From Jacaranda mimosifolia (taxonomy: Eukaryota > Streptophyta > Magnoliopsida > Lamiales > Bignoniaceae), in NCBI GenBank assembly GCA_018894105.1, contig CM032123.1, forward strand, positions 993,001 through 1,057,000: a DNA stretch of 64,000 bases, written 5' to 3'. Below the pieces are notes generated by a model. That model saw only the letters and a program-made list of their open reading frames with translations. It had not been told where the DNA came from and searched no databases. This document shows, piece after piece, positions 49,233 to 62,512 of this stretch; positions within the stretch are counted from its first letter, which is position 1, and each line of letters opens with the position of its first letter. A program made the position numbers and the translations under genes.

Positions 49233-49625
49233 GAGGGTGTTTGGTTAAATTTATTTAAAATTTTTTATAAATTCTTACATCTTATAAAATATTTTTAGAG
49301 TTTATAAGGTATTAAATATTTCTTTTTAAAGATAAATTATTAAAGCATTTGAATAAAATAAAATCATGGAATTTATAAGATGTTAGCAATGACAATTTTG
49401 TAATTCATATTATTAAAATTAAGGGAACTTGTTAAGATCATAAAAATAAGTTGGGAATTTTTGACTTCTTTAAAAATAGCTTATTACGATTTTAACACGT
49501 TATTTTAAGAGCATATAAGTTTTTTCTTTTTTCGAAAAAATTATCAAACACTTTTTAACATTTATAAACTCTCAAACATTTTATAAGACGTTTTGAGGAG
49601 CTTATAAACTCACTCAAACACCCTC
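49233..49625. mobile_element. MITE with GAGGGTGTTTGG terminal repeats (393 bp)
   Basis: Left end GAGGGTGTTTGGTTAAATTT; right end ACTCAAACACCCTC is its inverted form. Subterminal CTTATAAA and TTATAAGACG motifs recur. The left flank TAA and right flank GAA fit a decayed 3-bp target duplication. It abuts the unidentified ORF. Confidence 0.75.
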
Positions 49626-50127
49626 GAAGCATTTTAAATCCTTTATTTCACTAGACGTATTTTATTTTTTATTTTATTTTATGAATGTATGTCAAGTATA
49701 TGCAATTCACAATAAAATGTATTATGCATCTGTAAAATAGAATAAAAAATAAAATACCAATTAAAACAGAGAATACGAATTCGTCTCAATTTGTCGACTT
49801 GTTAAAAAATGAACATTGAGCCTAATTCAACTCCAAAAGCTAATTCAAGAGGTGAAAATTGTCGAAAACCATATATAAAAATCACAATTTATTTATTTTA
49901 CTAATATATGACACTAACACGACTTGCTGATACACTTCATATACCATTTTTAAGACAAATGGAAAACTAATCAAGTACGATGTTTGTTTCATGGACCCCT
50001 AATAAATCTTGGCTCAACATGCAAAGAATCCTTGAGAATCCACAAATTCTTTTTCATGAGAAATCCTTTGAACCTTCCCATGCCCCATGGACAAGAGTTG
50101 TGGATGACAACGTTATTAATCTGTATA
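49626..50127. other. Gene-free stretch
   Basis: No gene could be supported; short ORFs on both strands at 49984-50253 have no features and run into the next MITE. Confidence 0.45.
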
Positions 50128-50566
50128 GGGTTCGTTTGGTTTGGTGAACATGACTTGATAAATAATTTTTTCAAGCAATGTAAAGTGTTTGATTATAGTG
50201 ACAAACATTCAATATTGATACAAAGTCCGGTAGATAATACTACATTCAATTGATTGTGTATCCACCCACTTGGGCTTTGATTGTGTAATCCAAATTAGTA
50301 GGAGGAGGGAGAAATTTGTGATGTGACAGTTATACCCATACAAATTCAATTTGGAGTTTCAATTAGTCTTCATACAATGGGTATTTTAGTAAATTTATTA
50401 ACCCAATTATTTAAATCTTGTATCCAATTAAAGGATTGATAAAATAACTATATTTCCAAAATGTGTAATTCTAATTATCAAATACAATCTTATATTATCT
50501 TCAACTGTGTAATTCTACCATATCATTATAATTTCATCAATTCTATCTATAAAACCAAATGTACCC
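50128..50566. mobile_element. MITE with GGGTWCRTTTGGTTT terminal repeats
   Basis: Left end GGGTTCGTTTGGTTTGGT; right end CTATAAAACCAAATGTACCC, an imperfect inverted copy. Flanks GTATA and GTAGA differ at one base. About 440 bp, AT-rich, no coding capacity. Confidence 0.6.
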
Positions 50567-51801
50567 GTAGACTATAATTCATAGATATATGTCCAATACG
50601 TGAGACATCGGAACCCCACGAAAACAACAAACATATAGGTAGGACAGGCAAATGTTTCATCAAAGTTGAGTAAACTACAGTCGGAACAAGGACGAATAAT
50701 ACGAAGAAAAAGAAACATATGGCAACATCGAACTGTGGAAAGTAAACGAGATTACATTATTGACTGAATTTATTGTCCTCTTTGTTCATTTATGTTATCA
50801 CCTCATTCTCAAAAAGTAAGTACGTGGTTGTTACGGAAAAATTGCTACAAAATTAATTTTATAGGTATAATTATAAATTTTCGTAACAACCTATAAAAAT
50901 TATTAGCCGTTAATCCTTAGCCTTGTAATTAAGTTTGAAAGATGATAGATTGGTTATATATTATTTACAGAAAAATTTGGTATAATATATATATAGTCAT
51001 TAGTTATGTGTTGGTCGTAACAAGGGTTAACTATGAAAGTAGTACTTTGAATTTGGTTAAATCAATTTCATAGCTAAAACTTCAAATATTTAGTATTGCC
51101 TAAATTGATAGTGCTTTTAATTTTATACTATTTGAAAATTGAAAATCACCAATTTTTATATACCTTTTTTTAGTGAAATATCCTTTGTTTTCATTTTTAA
51201 TTTCTTACAAATCTACTCTATTATTTTATTACTACATCAATCAATTTTAATTTGATATAAAGTACTTGCTATCATTGTGAAACAATTAAACTACACATAT
51301 TTTTTAAGAAAACACTTCATTTAGACCACCCCCTCCCCCCCCCCCCCCCCACAAAAAAAAAAACAACATAAACTACCTAAATTTTTTATTATATACCTAC
51401 CATAATCATGATTTTTAAATAAAATAGTCAAATGAAATTCATTTTTAATTTTCAAATAATAATTAATTTTTTTAACTTTTAAAAATATTTAGAACAATAA
51501 ATAAAATAAAAAATATATCCAAACCGGTCTATAAAAGAAGAATAACTAGTAACTTATTTTAACATTATCGACTCCTTTAATATAAAATAATAGTTTGGTA
51601 TCATCAATATTCAATTCGCTGGGTTGTAAGGAGTTTGGTAGGCCAACAGCAAACATGAGTACATTAATGTGTATCTGACTATCTGAGACGTACTATTGGG
51701 AACAGCTATTCCAGGACAAACTTTGTTCTTGTCTTCATTGGGAAAAAGCTGAACCAAATCAACAATTACCCACTTAATTATATGTCGCCGAGAAAAGTTG
51801 A
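50567..51801. other. Gene-free AT-rich stretch with poly-C run
   Basis: No gene could be supported. A run of 16 C lies at 51335-51350, preceded by CCACCCCCT. Confidence 0.5.
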
Positions 51802-52993
51802 GGGAGTGTTTGGTTATATTTTTTTTAAAATAAAATTATTTTGTTAAAATATAATGAAATGTACACTCCTTTTTCTTCTAAAATACTAAAATAAACTTAA
51901 AATATCTTCTCATATTCTTCATTATCCCCAAAAACTTCCTTATTTTTCATATCATATATATATATATATATATTTTTATGATGGTTGAATCTATCAGTCA
52001 ATGAATGGGGCTTTAGCCCAATGTAATCGACCAGGATATGTGCTAGGGTTGGATGATTTGAAGAGAGCGGGTCGAGTCTGCAGCCAATAGCACACGTCTG
52101 GCTTGCCGAGGGGTTCTTGGCTAAGACACTCTGAAACTCTAGTCAGTATATAGTCGACCAAAAAGTGGAGTAGCAGAGTGAGGGCTACAGGATAATGAGC
52201 ATACCTTGTTAAGAGATGGTAATGGGGTATTTATAGTCTTTTTTTGAGAGATTAAGTGTTCTTGATGCCCTTATTCACGCAGAGGGCCATTGTCATTGCC
52301 TGAGGATCTTTAGGTTTTCTTCCTCCTGAAATCTCCTTCAGGCGGCACCTCCTCCTTCTTCTCAGGACATGGAAGAGATCTCTGCATTTAATGTGAAGGC
52401 AGAATGGTCATACAACGGAGACACCACCTGTTAGCGCATTTAAAGTGACCCAGTGGTCGTTGTTGTGCATTCAATGCGATAGTAACTTGTAGGGAATTGC
52501 TTCAAGCTTTCACCAATCGATCTCATAGGGTCGAGATATTTCCTTATTTGTGAGTTGTCTAGCCATACTCTAGTCGAGATAATGGGACCTCTTGGGCCCA
52601 AAGACTTCTCTAGTTAAGGGCCCCATATAACCATTCTCGAGCTGATTGATCACGTTCTAGTTGATTTTTTGAATGTTGGTAACTAGCTGGCGAAATAGTC
52701 TAATGAGATTTTGGGCCTGATCAATCACCTTGTCTACAGTTAGTGGACTAGGCCTGTTATTATTCTTACAATAAAAAAATAGTTAATTCTATTTTCACTC
52801 AAAAAATTTAACAAAAAAATATTGATCTGATTGTTACAGTAAAAAATGTCTCCCCCAAAATATAAACAAGCGTACCAATACTTTCCAAAACTATTCCTCA
52901 ACATAATTTTTACATTTCCCAACCTCACTCCTAAAATTCATTCTCCCTTAAATACACATCATAATTAAACATAAAACATAACCAAACTTTACC
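51802..52993. mobile_element. Tourist-like MITE split by an LTR-like insertion
   Basis: Left end GGGAGTGTTTGGTTATATTT; right end CATAACCAAACTTTACC, matching the intact element at 14750-15096. The inverted right half shares GGGGGAGACATTTTTTACTG and AGGGAGAATGAATT with that copy. Flanks TGA and TAA are a decayed target duplication. About 760 bp of unrelated sequence separates the two halves. Confidence 0.72.
51985..52745 (+). mobile_element. LTR-like insertion nested in the MITE
   Basis: GC-richer sequence with a TATA-like GGGTATTTATAG near 52226 followed by a plausible start region, CATTTAATGTGAAGG, and repeated GTCGAC/AGTCGA words. Layout and wording resemble 59595-60180, as in LTRs of a plant retrotransposon family. 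No internal region or second LTR was seen, so it reads as a solo LTR. Borders are approximate and no target duplication was identified. Confidence 0.5.
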
Positions 52994-53840
52994 TAAGAGT
53001 CTAAGACTAGCTAGTTTAGATTTGACCATGTAATGAAAAAAATTGATTAAAGTAACAAAACAAAAAGGAATTTAGCATAGGAAAAGAAAGGACAGTCGAT
53101 TATCTCACATAGTATATGGTTCACGTGGTGCAGCAGATGGTTTTTTTCTTTATTGAGCTGAAGTTGCCATCAGAGGTTGATGCCAGTTTTCTTCTGACAA
53201 GTCCTTTACAGAAATGAAAACAAAGTGTAGCCACATGGACTACTACTAAATCACATCAATCCACCAGAAAATAGTTTCAATCAATGGATACAACATTGAA
53301 TTATATTGTGATGAACAACATGCATGGCACATAATGCTCTACACAGTACATATATATATGTGTGTGTGTGTGATATAACACATTTACACTAAGTTCTTAA
53401 GAGCATAAAGTAAAAAGCCCACTATAACTAGTCAGAATAATAAATTAAATTCGCTTAAGATGGGTCCATAAAAGATTATGGGCCAAAGCCTATTAGAAAT
53501 TCAGTTAATATAAATACTAACTTCCACAATAAAAAAAAAATTATTGAAATGTTCATTTTTTAACTTGGACATTATCTTATGTAGGTGTGTTCTTGAAGCA
53601 AAACTCTACTATTCAACAATTTATGAAAAGAACCCTATATCTGATTTTGTAATATATATATATATATATACAGTTTTACGTTCTACAAATGCTCTAATTA
53701 CTGGAGTTAAGCTTGTGCTTTTTGTTTTTACTTATTACATTTTTTATATATTATATTTGATTCAAAAACTGTTTGCTGAAATTCTTCTAAATAACCTATA
53801 AGCTCCATCTTCGTTTCAAATTTGATGTTTTTCTGATTGT
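52994..53840. other. Gene-free AT-rich stretch
   Basis: No gene could be supported. (TG)n and (TA)n microsatellites lie near 53351-53372 and 53652-53671. Confidence 0.5.
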
Positions 53841-53841
53841 T

Positions 53842-53998
53842 ATGATATATATATATATATTGTTGACTTAAACTATCCAATCCATTAAAAGTAAAAATAG
53901 ATTGATTCAGATAGACCTTATATATATATATATATATATTGTTGACTTAAACTATCCAATCCATTAAAAGTAAAAATAGATTGATTCAGATAGACCTT
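53842..53998. repeat. 79-bp tandem duplication
   Basis: From GTTGACTTAAACTATCCAAT through GATTGATTCAGATAGACCTT, the sequence at 53862-53919 recurs without visible change at 53941-53998. Each copy is preceded by a (TA)n run. The lack of divergence suggests a recent event. Confidence 0.9.
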
Positions 53999-54156
53999 GT
54001 GACGATCCTAGATCATATATGAAACACAATTGCTAATGCAAGCTAACTAGCTTGGAGCCTTATCAGGGCCCAAGACCAAGTAGCTTGCACCTCTTTGACC
54101 CATGACCCATCTTAACCCAAAGGTTTTTTCTCTCTGCATTCTTAGCTAGTTACAGA

Positions 54157-56397
54157 TAGGGAGGTGCATTTGGTTAAAACCAATCGAACCGAAAGTTCGA
54201 TTTGATTAACCGAAAATTTTTATTTTTCAAAATGAAAAATCAAAAATTGAACCAAACTGTGTTTGGTTTTGGTTCGGTTTTAACCGAATCGAAACCGATT
54301 CAAGGCTCCCTCACAATTTTTTATTTTTTTTTCCTTTTTCACCCAAAAGTGGTATCACTTTTTGCTAATATGAGGGAAAAATTTACTATTCTATTCCTTG
54401 AAGATCATGATAAGACTCCTAAAAAATTTAAATTGATTACCTATTTTTCCGGTACTAAAAATTGTGATAAAAGTTTGTTTGATAAAAAAAAATAATAATA
54501 ATTAGTTTTAGGTAGAAAATTTGAATTGAATTACTTATTCTTTTAATACCAAAAAGTTTATTTGATAAAAAAAGTTTGTGTTATAAGAAATTTGAATTGA
54601 ATAAATATTTGATACCAACATGTTTGATAAAATGAATTTTGATATATTTTGTAATAGGAAGATAAAATCAATTTTATTTTAAAATAATGAATAATTTTAT
54701 TTTCTCTTTTCCTTCTCCAATTTTACCCTTTTTTCCCCTTCAATTATTTCACTTTATCAAAAACTTCTCTTTTTTATTTATCCCAAAAACTTAAAAATTC
54801 ATTAACATTTATATTATTTTAAAAATTACATTTATTTATCTTAGACTAAAAAAATCAATAAAAAATATGAAATTTACTAAAATTACTTGCACATAATAAA
54901 AGATATTTGATGGGTGTCGAATCCAACAAAAATAATTTCTTACTCTAAAGATATGATTTGTAATCAGTGGTGAGTAGGGTTGTATTCCATAGAGACAGTA
55001 AATTTTGTTTCCTACAAGTTTAATAAATAAAATAAAATAAGAAGGGGGGGGGGGGGGTTTATGAAATAGAAGACTAAAATCTTAAAAGTAAGTAAATCAC
55101 AAATAAAAGTAAAGAATCAATAAGAATGAAATTTAGCCTATGGTAAAAATCTCAGTTTAGTTCTCAAATTTGATCATTAATGCAAAAATTAATTCCTTTT
55201 TTCTTGAATAGACTGGTTATAGTTATTCGGACGTCTTAATAACCACTCTCTCCTTACTATCTTGATAACCAAGAGAAGTTCATTAGTTATTTCCCTTGCC
55301 AATAGACAAGCTTAAAGAAGCGTTCCTAGGATTTAATTTATCAATATTATTAAAAACTAGAGAGACCCAACCTTAACCAACAAACACACACAAACGGGGT
55401 TCATCTAGACTAAATTATTTATCCACGTAACATAAATAATGCATTTGGTCACCACATAACTATGTTATTTGCCGCAAATATTAGAACAATAAAACAATTA
55501 TGGATTTAATGTTCTAATTGATAGGCCAATTATTCTAAACTATAAAATTTGGGTCCTAAATTCAATGAACCTTAATAATCGTAATGAAAATAGAAGATAA
55601 TAAATACTTAAAGAGTAAAGAAAACAAATAAAATCATTTAGATTTCACAAATATTGAAGAACCAAAACTTCAATAATTTCTTAAGCTAGACAAAGAGTTT
55701 AGCAACTCATGTCTGAGAGAAAAAGCATATGAAACTAAAAATATGCTAAACAAAAGAATAAAAAACTCCTTTATGAAAGAAACCTAGTTCCCTATAAATA
55801 GCCTACTACTCCTAATGTAACTGAGAAACTAATAAGAGTCCTACCAGAATAGGAGAACTAAAATTATCCTAATTAAAGAAATAAAAATTAAAATATTCCA
55901 GGAATGTACAACTGCCAAAACATGTCCCCACTTGAACTATTCCCTTCTTCCATTTCTCGTCTAGTCGGGAATGCAATATTTGCTCCAAAAATGTCAAATG
56001 CTCGATTTTCAACTACATAAGCTTGAATTTTCAATTTACTTCACAAAATATAAAATGAAAGTTAAAATCCAACAATTAAGCATTTTTATTATTGATCACA
56101 AGGGAGAATTAAACGAATAAAAAGACAAAAATGCAACTTAACAATATTCCATACTTATATTATTGATATAGAGACTTGAATAACATTTCCTAAAAAAATT
56201 TAAAAAAAAAATCAATTGTCGGTTAGGTTAACCGAACCAAATCATTTTTTTTTTTTTTAATTTCGATTTCGGATAACCGAGTAAAAATATCGAACCAAAC
56301 CAAAAATCAAGTTTTTTTAAAAGTATAAAACCAAACCGGGTTCAATTCGATTCTTTTGGTCGGTTCGATCGGTCTTGGTTTGTTTTGCACACCCTTA
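54157..56397. mobile_element. hAT-like non-autonomous element (~2.2 kb), imperfect 8-bp TSD
   Basis: Left end TAGGGAGGTGCATTTGGTT and right end TTTTGCACACCCTTA are inverted, with AACCGAACC-type words beyond them on both sides (54180-54300 and 56210-56390). Flanks GTTACAGA (54149-54156) and ACTACAGA (56398-56405) match at six of eight bases, as for an old hAT insertion. No transposase ORF. The interior, about 54900-56170, includes a 14-G run (55044-55057) and CCTATAAATAG near 55794, and may itself hold a nested LTR. Confidence 0.65.
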
Positions 56398-56504
56398 ACT
56401 ACAGACTGAACAAATAAAAATTACTACAAATTTCCAATTTACATTTGAGAGTTCATTACTGTTTATACATTTTTTTTCCTCAACATAAGGTATTACAATT
56501 TCAT

Positions 56505-59500
56505 AACTACAACAAAAAAGCTCTTTTGTTACGCTTCAAATAATGTAGCAATAGGCTAAAATTTGTAGTAAAAGGTCTTTTGCTACAAATTTGCTACGAA
56601 TTTGGTCCCGTAGAAAATACAACCGTGACCAATATTTTGCTATGGAAAAAACCTATAGCAAATGCTTTTTGCTGCGAAATTTTTATCTTTCATTATAGTT
56701 TGTTCTTCATAGCAAATAAGTGTTACAAAAGCCTTCTTTTTGATACAGAGTAGATGATCATAGACAAAAATGCTTTTACTACAACTAACACATGTAGCAA
56801 ATAATTAAAAATTACTTCAAAATTTATTTGTTAGGGCTAGCTTGGCATAGCCAAAACCTTTATTATATACCTATATATAATATTATTATAATTATTGATT
56901 ATAGTTTTTTCCTAGCATTTGAAAAGCTCTATAACTATTTCAATAGGAGCACCTAAATTAACAATAACCACAACCAACAAATCAAAATACAAAAATCATA
57001 AGCATAAAAAAAAATTTCATCGATACAAAATTTTAATATATCATCATAATAACCAAGAATTCCTATTGCAAAGCATTAAATATATTATTTTTCAAATTCA
57101 TAAAATTACTAAGTCGATAAGTATTAATACCACATTTTGGAACCTAGGAAAAATACTTCATCATCATTAACAAAAGTTTAGAGGAGAATATATCATCATT
57201 CACAAAAAATTATATGTTCAACTACTTATCAAAATGCTATGTACATGTGCGGATTTTGTCTTTAAATTTCCACAACCTGCAACAAGGCAAAATAAATAAT
57301 AAATAGCTGAAATTATAATTTCTCAAGGACATATTTTAAATTGTTGGAATAGAAAAAAAAAAAAAAAGTAAAGTCTTATAAGTACATCGGCCAATTCCCA
57401 ATCAATTCATTTGTGAACAACTTCTCCAATAGTCTTTAAATCATCATGATGGATAAATAATTAAGCATTTGGCATCAAAGCCTTTTCTACATAGACCTTC
57501 ACAAGTAGGCTTTTCTCGTTCAACAAATATTATCTCAACAACAATGATTGTGCCAAAATCTTTGGGGTATTTCATCACAAAATATGTACACATGAGTCCC
57601 AACCTAAGAGAGCACCATTATATTACAGCCAGTATGGAAAGAAAATAAATATTCAAATTGAACAAAGCACAAACCAAAAATAGCAGTTGTGTTGTTTAGA
57701 ATGTATACTAAGGTGCAATCAATTAACTTGCAACAATCAAGAAAGAAATTCATAAGACATTATTCCATGAAGGTGGGTATTGATGTCACAATCCAAAAAC
57801 AATATGCACATTAGAAACCAACAAGGAAAATAAGTCATCATAAATACCTCCTAGTTTTCAATTCTAAAAGAATCAGCAGACCCATTCAAGTTTAGTTCAT
57901 GGGAGCTTGATGCATCTTGAACCTACAAGTTTCATCTTGATGCATCTTTCTCATACTTATCTGGAATAAAGATCAGAAGAATAAGTAATGAGCTTTAGTA
58001 CCCAAATTAAGTATCATATTGAGCTTTGGTACCTAAATGGAGTATCACATTGAAAGCTCTCATATGGTAAATTAGTATATACTACTAGATACAAAATACT
58101 AGGTTGCTGCTCCACTTCATGAGCATAATTCATTGTTGCTTCTTAGGTTAATTTGCTAGTTAGGATGCCAATTGTTGGCAATCATTGAATAACAAATATT
58201 AAGTTCGACAAAGCATACATAAAGTTTTTTTTTCGCCGAGGCTTGCTTGTGTTGGACACCTAATTTTTAAGAATCTATTGTAATTGAATTCAAATGAATG
58301 CAAGTTTGGAATTTGAAATGACTCAAAAAGAGCCAAGTTACATCTATTGAGTTACTATATAATAGAAAGCCTTTTGGAAATTAATTGGCACACTTTAAAT
58401 GAGGTTGGTTCCTTGCCATTGACAAACATTTTCTTTTGCAGAATAGATAAGGTATACAATTCGATCGATCAATGTAACTTTATTGAATGAAAGTACTCTA
58501 TGATGCTTTAAATCAATTATTGAATTTTCATAAAAGGAAAATGAAATTCTTTAACAATAATAATTAGTTTCAGTAGGTGCTGTTGCAGTATTCCCTGTGC
58601 ACGACCAGGAATTTGATGAGTGGAGCAGAGGATTTTAGTGGTGGAATTTTTCAAAACTGTTTTTCTGGGGTACTCTTTGAAGTGTTGGGAACATCTCTGC
58701 CAATTTTCATAGTGATACGATTCCGTTTGATTAGCAAACAAAAATTATATTTACAGACTGACAGTACAGTGGCATTTTCATAAGTTTAGAACATTGCAAG
58801 TGCAATTCCACAATCATGATGAATTGGATGAGGCTGACATTTGACAAAATTAGAGAAGAAGTCTTGAGCTACATTTCAAAAAGTAAGTAATTTTGTGCTC
58901 AGACACGATAGATACCAAGGGTGCTAAGAATAGAGCACAATTCAGGAATGAAGGAGTTTGTTGCTTTTATGCTTGTCAACAAATAAATGTGCAAAGATGA
59001 CAATAATTATGGTATTAATGATGTCATTCATGAAGAAGAGAGTGAGGAAGATAATGATGAACAGCATGAGGAATTCATTATACTGGAAACTAATACCATG
59101 CTGATAACCATAAATCAAAAGCATGGAAAAGAAAATTTTCTGATTGTAGGGATTAGTGATTGCTGCCAATAGCAGTCTCCTTGCTCAAAAGAAATTAGCC
59201 ATAGCAAGAATACCTCTTCAGACACAAATGATGACATTATTTCTTACAAGCACTTTCAGAAAATAAAAGAGTTTTAAGGCTAATAAAGGAAGCTTAGGGG
59301 AGCCTTAACTCAGTATGTATTCAAGCTTCCAAGCTCAAATCAACTTAGCCTCAAGAGGGTTGATTGATGTTGCCACACTTGAGGCTAACATACGAAAAAG
59401 ATTAACCAACGACAGCAATCCAACAAACGATCATGAGGAATTCAAGCATGGAAATAATCTCCAGTACGTCAATTCATTATTATCTATTTTCAATCTTGGT

Positions 59501-61687
59501 GAGGGTTCGATTTGCTGTGTATTGCTCTAACTACGAATTTGAATAGGGCTCGACTTGAATGGTCGATATTCTTGTTCAAGTGGAGAGAATCCTGTAATCA
59601 CAACAAACGTTAGGCTAGCCGAAAAGCCCTCGGCTTAGGCCCTCCGACGCTCAAGTCAATATAGATCGACGAGATATCGAGCAGTGGAATAAGGGCTTTC
59701 TGTATGTATGAGTGCGTACCTTAGAAAGGTTGAAGTGAGAGTATTTATAGCCTTCTCCTTTTTGAGAAATTATCTAAAATGTCCCTGGTACATTTAGGGG
59801 CCCTTACCCTTACACAAGGAGTGACTAGTCATTTCCTCTATTTGTATATTTCCACATAACTGCATTTCCAGGTTTTAAGGACATGATAGTACATTGTAGT
59901 GGCGTCTGCCGTGTCAGGCGGTGAGGGAATGGCATGCGCCATTAATGCGGAGGCATGCCGCCAGTCAGTGCATTTAATGCGGTGGCAAAATACTGTACCA
60001 TCTCGATCTCGCTGGTCGACCAAATCGACTAGACGCTGTTCTGTTCACGGGGGCACCGTCAGCAAAGTGGTCGATTAAGGTCAATTGTGCATATGGGCCT
60101 CAGGTGCAAAATTGGGCTTGGTGCTGCGTCCCCAGGCCAGCTTGGTTTGGGCCAAGGTACTTGAGCTACCTCATATCAAATCTGTTTGGCAAGTACTTAT
60201 TTATCAAAAGGAGATGAAAATTGTCCAATATACCAACTCTTCTCTTGTCAATCATACTAAACAATCTAAAATTAATTATTTCCATCAAGTTAATTCAATA
60301 GGAATTTCAGCTAATGACTCAAATTTTACCCAAGAAAACAAAAGGAAAAAATAAAGTTGCAAAAGAAGTCACCATTGAACAATTAAAATGCAAAAACAGA
60401 TGGTGACTCCATGCAAACTCCAACTATATATGACAAACACCAACAAAAATTAATTTACCACAAATACACTAAGACCAAAAAGGAACTAGTTTACCACAAA
60501 TACAAAAATACCAAATAAAAACTAATTTAGTACCTGATTGAAAACATCATAAAACAAGTAAAGCTCCAACATCTCACCTCATATTCATGTGATTTGCGTA
60601 GAACTACAAGAGAACAACCTTCAATAAAGCTAGGGTTTCGCAAAGAAGGTGGAGTAAAATTGATATTATTAAGCATGAGTAAATTAACAAACAAAATGGA
60701 GAAATTTGAAATAACAAGTGAATAAGAATTTACCAGGAATTGGGGGTTTTGTGACTCGAGTAAGAAATAAGTATAGCTTACCATATTAGAGAATTTCAAA
60801 CTAGAAAATGCAGAATATCATCAGCAAATAACAAAATGTACAAATAATTAAGATCTGTAAAAAAACAAACACCATAAAAGCTTACCAAATGAATTGTTCT
60901 GGCGATTCTAAAAATAAAAATAAAATCATTTAGAACTTAGGTATATGGTCGAGAAAATTGCAGTAAAGTAACGAAAGCTTGCCAGAAAAACATAAGGAAT
61001 AGACTAAGCTTCACCATTTTCACTAGGAAGCTGTTTCAATGGCTTGAGTTTTCTTCTATCCATGCTTTTTCGCCTTTCGGACCATGGAGCTGTGCATAAG
61101 ACTGGTGATAGCGCATTATTGAGAGAGTGGGTGGCGACCGTGCATGTGAGCTGCAGATGGGCAGAACAGAGGGAAAATATGCGAGGGAAAGAAACGAAAC
61201 AGGAAGAGGGAAAAAATAGGGGAAAAAAAGGAAAACAGAGGGAAAAGAGAGAGGAAAAGAAATCGGGAAAACAAAGAAAAAAATTTCTTTGTTAGACAAT
61301 AAAAAAAAAAAAAAAGGGAAAATTGTGGGTGAAAACCAAAAAAAGAAAAAGAAAGAAAAAGAAAGAAAAGAAAAAGAAAAAGATTTTGTGCGTGAATTTT
61401 AAGTAAAGTGAATAGTAAAATTTGATGGTAGAAATTGACTAGAAAATTGGCAACAACTTTTGAAACTAATGTTTTTACCACATAAAAATACACTTTTTGC
61501 TATGAATTTTATAGTGTACCAAGTAATTGTTTTTATTACACTATTTAAGCATAGTAAAAAGCTAATACGACGTAGTTTTGGTATTTCTCTTGCTACACAG
61601 TCATTTCTGTAGTGAAAAAATGCTTTTTGGAACAACATCTTGCACGTAGTAAAAAATTCGTAATCGGAAGTTCTTTTTCTTGTAGTG
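56505..61687. mobile_element. Degenerate CACTA-like element (~5.2 kb)
   Basis: The right end read inward is CACTACAAGAAAAAGAACTT, the classic plant CACTA terminus. The left end AACTACAACAAAAAAGCTC is the same with the first C mutated. Both subterminal regions are dense in short TTGCTACAAATTT, GTAGCAAA and GTAGTAAAA words in both orientations, as in CACTA subterminal repeats. The flanking triplets (CAT and ACT) do not match. No intact transposase was found; short ORFs at 58577-59530 could be decayed or captured sequence but were not identified. An LTR-like block is nested at 59595-60180, and 61120-61390 is a purine-rich low-complexity stretch. Confidence 0.7.
59595..60180 (+). mobile_element. 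LTR-like insertion nested in the CACTA element
   Basis: CCCTCCGACGCTCAAGTCAA is a wording often seen in plant Gypsy LTRs. It is followed by GAGTATTTATAGCC, a TATA region, and GCATTTAATGCGG, all in the same order as a typical LTR. GC content is higher than around it. A possible TG start is TGTAATCACAAC near 59594. Borders and target duplication are not fixed. Confidence 0.55.
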
Positions 61688-61905
61688 ACTTTTTAAGAAA
61701 AGTAAAGAGCTTTTAATTTGTTTTTAAAATCCTAACAAACTCTTCTTAACTATATTACTTACATAATTGTCACTAATAATTAATTTATTATAAGTTCTAA
61801 AATCTTATTTTATCCAAATATTTTGATAGCTTATTCTTAAAATAACATCTAATATTTTATAATTACAATAAAAATGTTAAATAAGTTTATCCAAATAGCC
61901 TCTCA
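61688..61905. mobile_element. Half of a GAGGGTGTTTGG-family MITE
   Basis: Sequence from AAGTAAAGAGCTTTTAATTT to AAGTTTATCCAAATAGCCTC matches the right half of the 16703-17042 element. Its left half is missing and the CACTA end abuts the break, so the CACTA insertion or a deletion removed it. Confidence 0.55.
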
Positions 61906-62176
61906 CATTAATTAACATTCAAACTGAGCTACATGTAAGATGCTGGCTGAGATGCTATTCACCTAAAACAAGACACTGTGCCAAATTTTAATGAATTAAT
62001 TAATAAGACTAACCATAAATGATGACAATATAGTAATACAACTACTTCATAGTCAGAATACTGATCAAAACTAACTAATATTCTCCATTTTTTGACTTTA
62101 AAAGTGAAGTGAATTATGATCTATTAAGAAATAATTATTAACAAATAACTCATTACCAACAAAGACATACATTAGA

Positions 62177-62512
62177 AGCTCGTTTGCTTGATTTGACGTT
62201 GCATGATAAATACACAATTCAACTCAATTTTAATATTTGGTTCATTTTTAAAAACTCTTGATACAGTTAGGACCCCTCATACATTTAAGGTTAAACTTGA
62301 TTTGTGTATCAAGACCTGAGGTGTGATATGTTTTTCAATGAAAATAAATTATACTTTGTCAAATGAGATAATCATACCAAACAAACAATCAAAGTTGAAT
62401 ATACATTTAAAATACACAAACAAATATTAGATAAGATACACAATAACTTACTATTTATCCTAATCATTTGTACCATATCTAATTAATCCAAATACACTAA
62501 GCAAACGAGCTC
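62177..62512. mobile_element. MITE with AGCTCGTTTGCTT terminal repeats, TSD TAGA
   Basis: Left end AGCTCGTTTGCTT and right end AAGCAAACGAGCT are perfect 13-bp inverted repeats. TAGA flanks both sides (62173-62176 and 62513-62516). 336 bp, no coding capacity. It ends 57 bp from the stop codon of the C2 gene, within its likely 3' UTR. Confidence 0.8.

Noticed and set aside
61116..61493. 125-codon open frame on the minus strand
   Set aside because: Phe/Leu/Ser-rich translation of a purine-rich low-complexity stretch inside the CACTA-like element.
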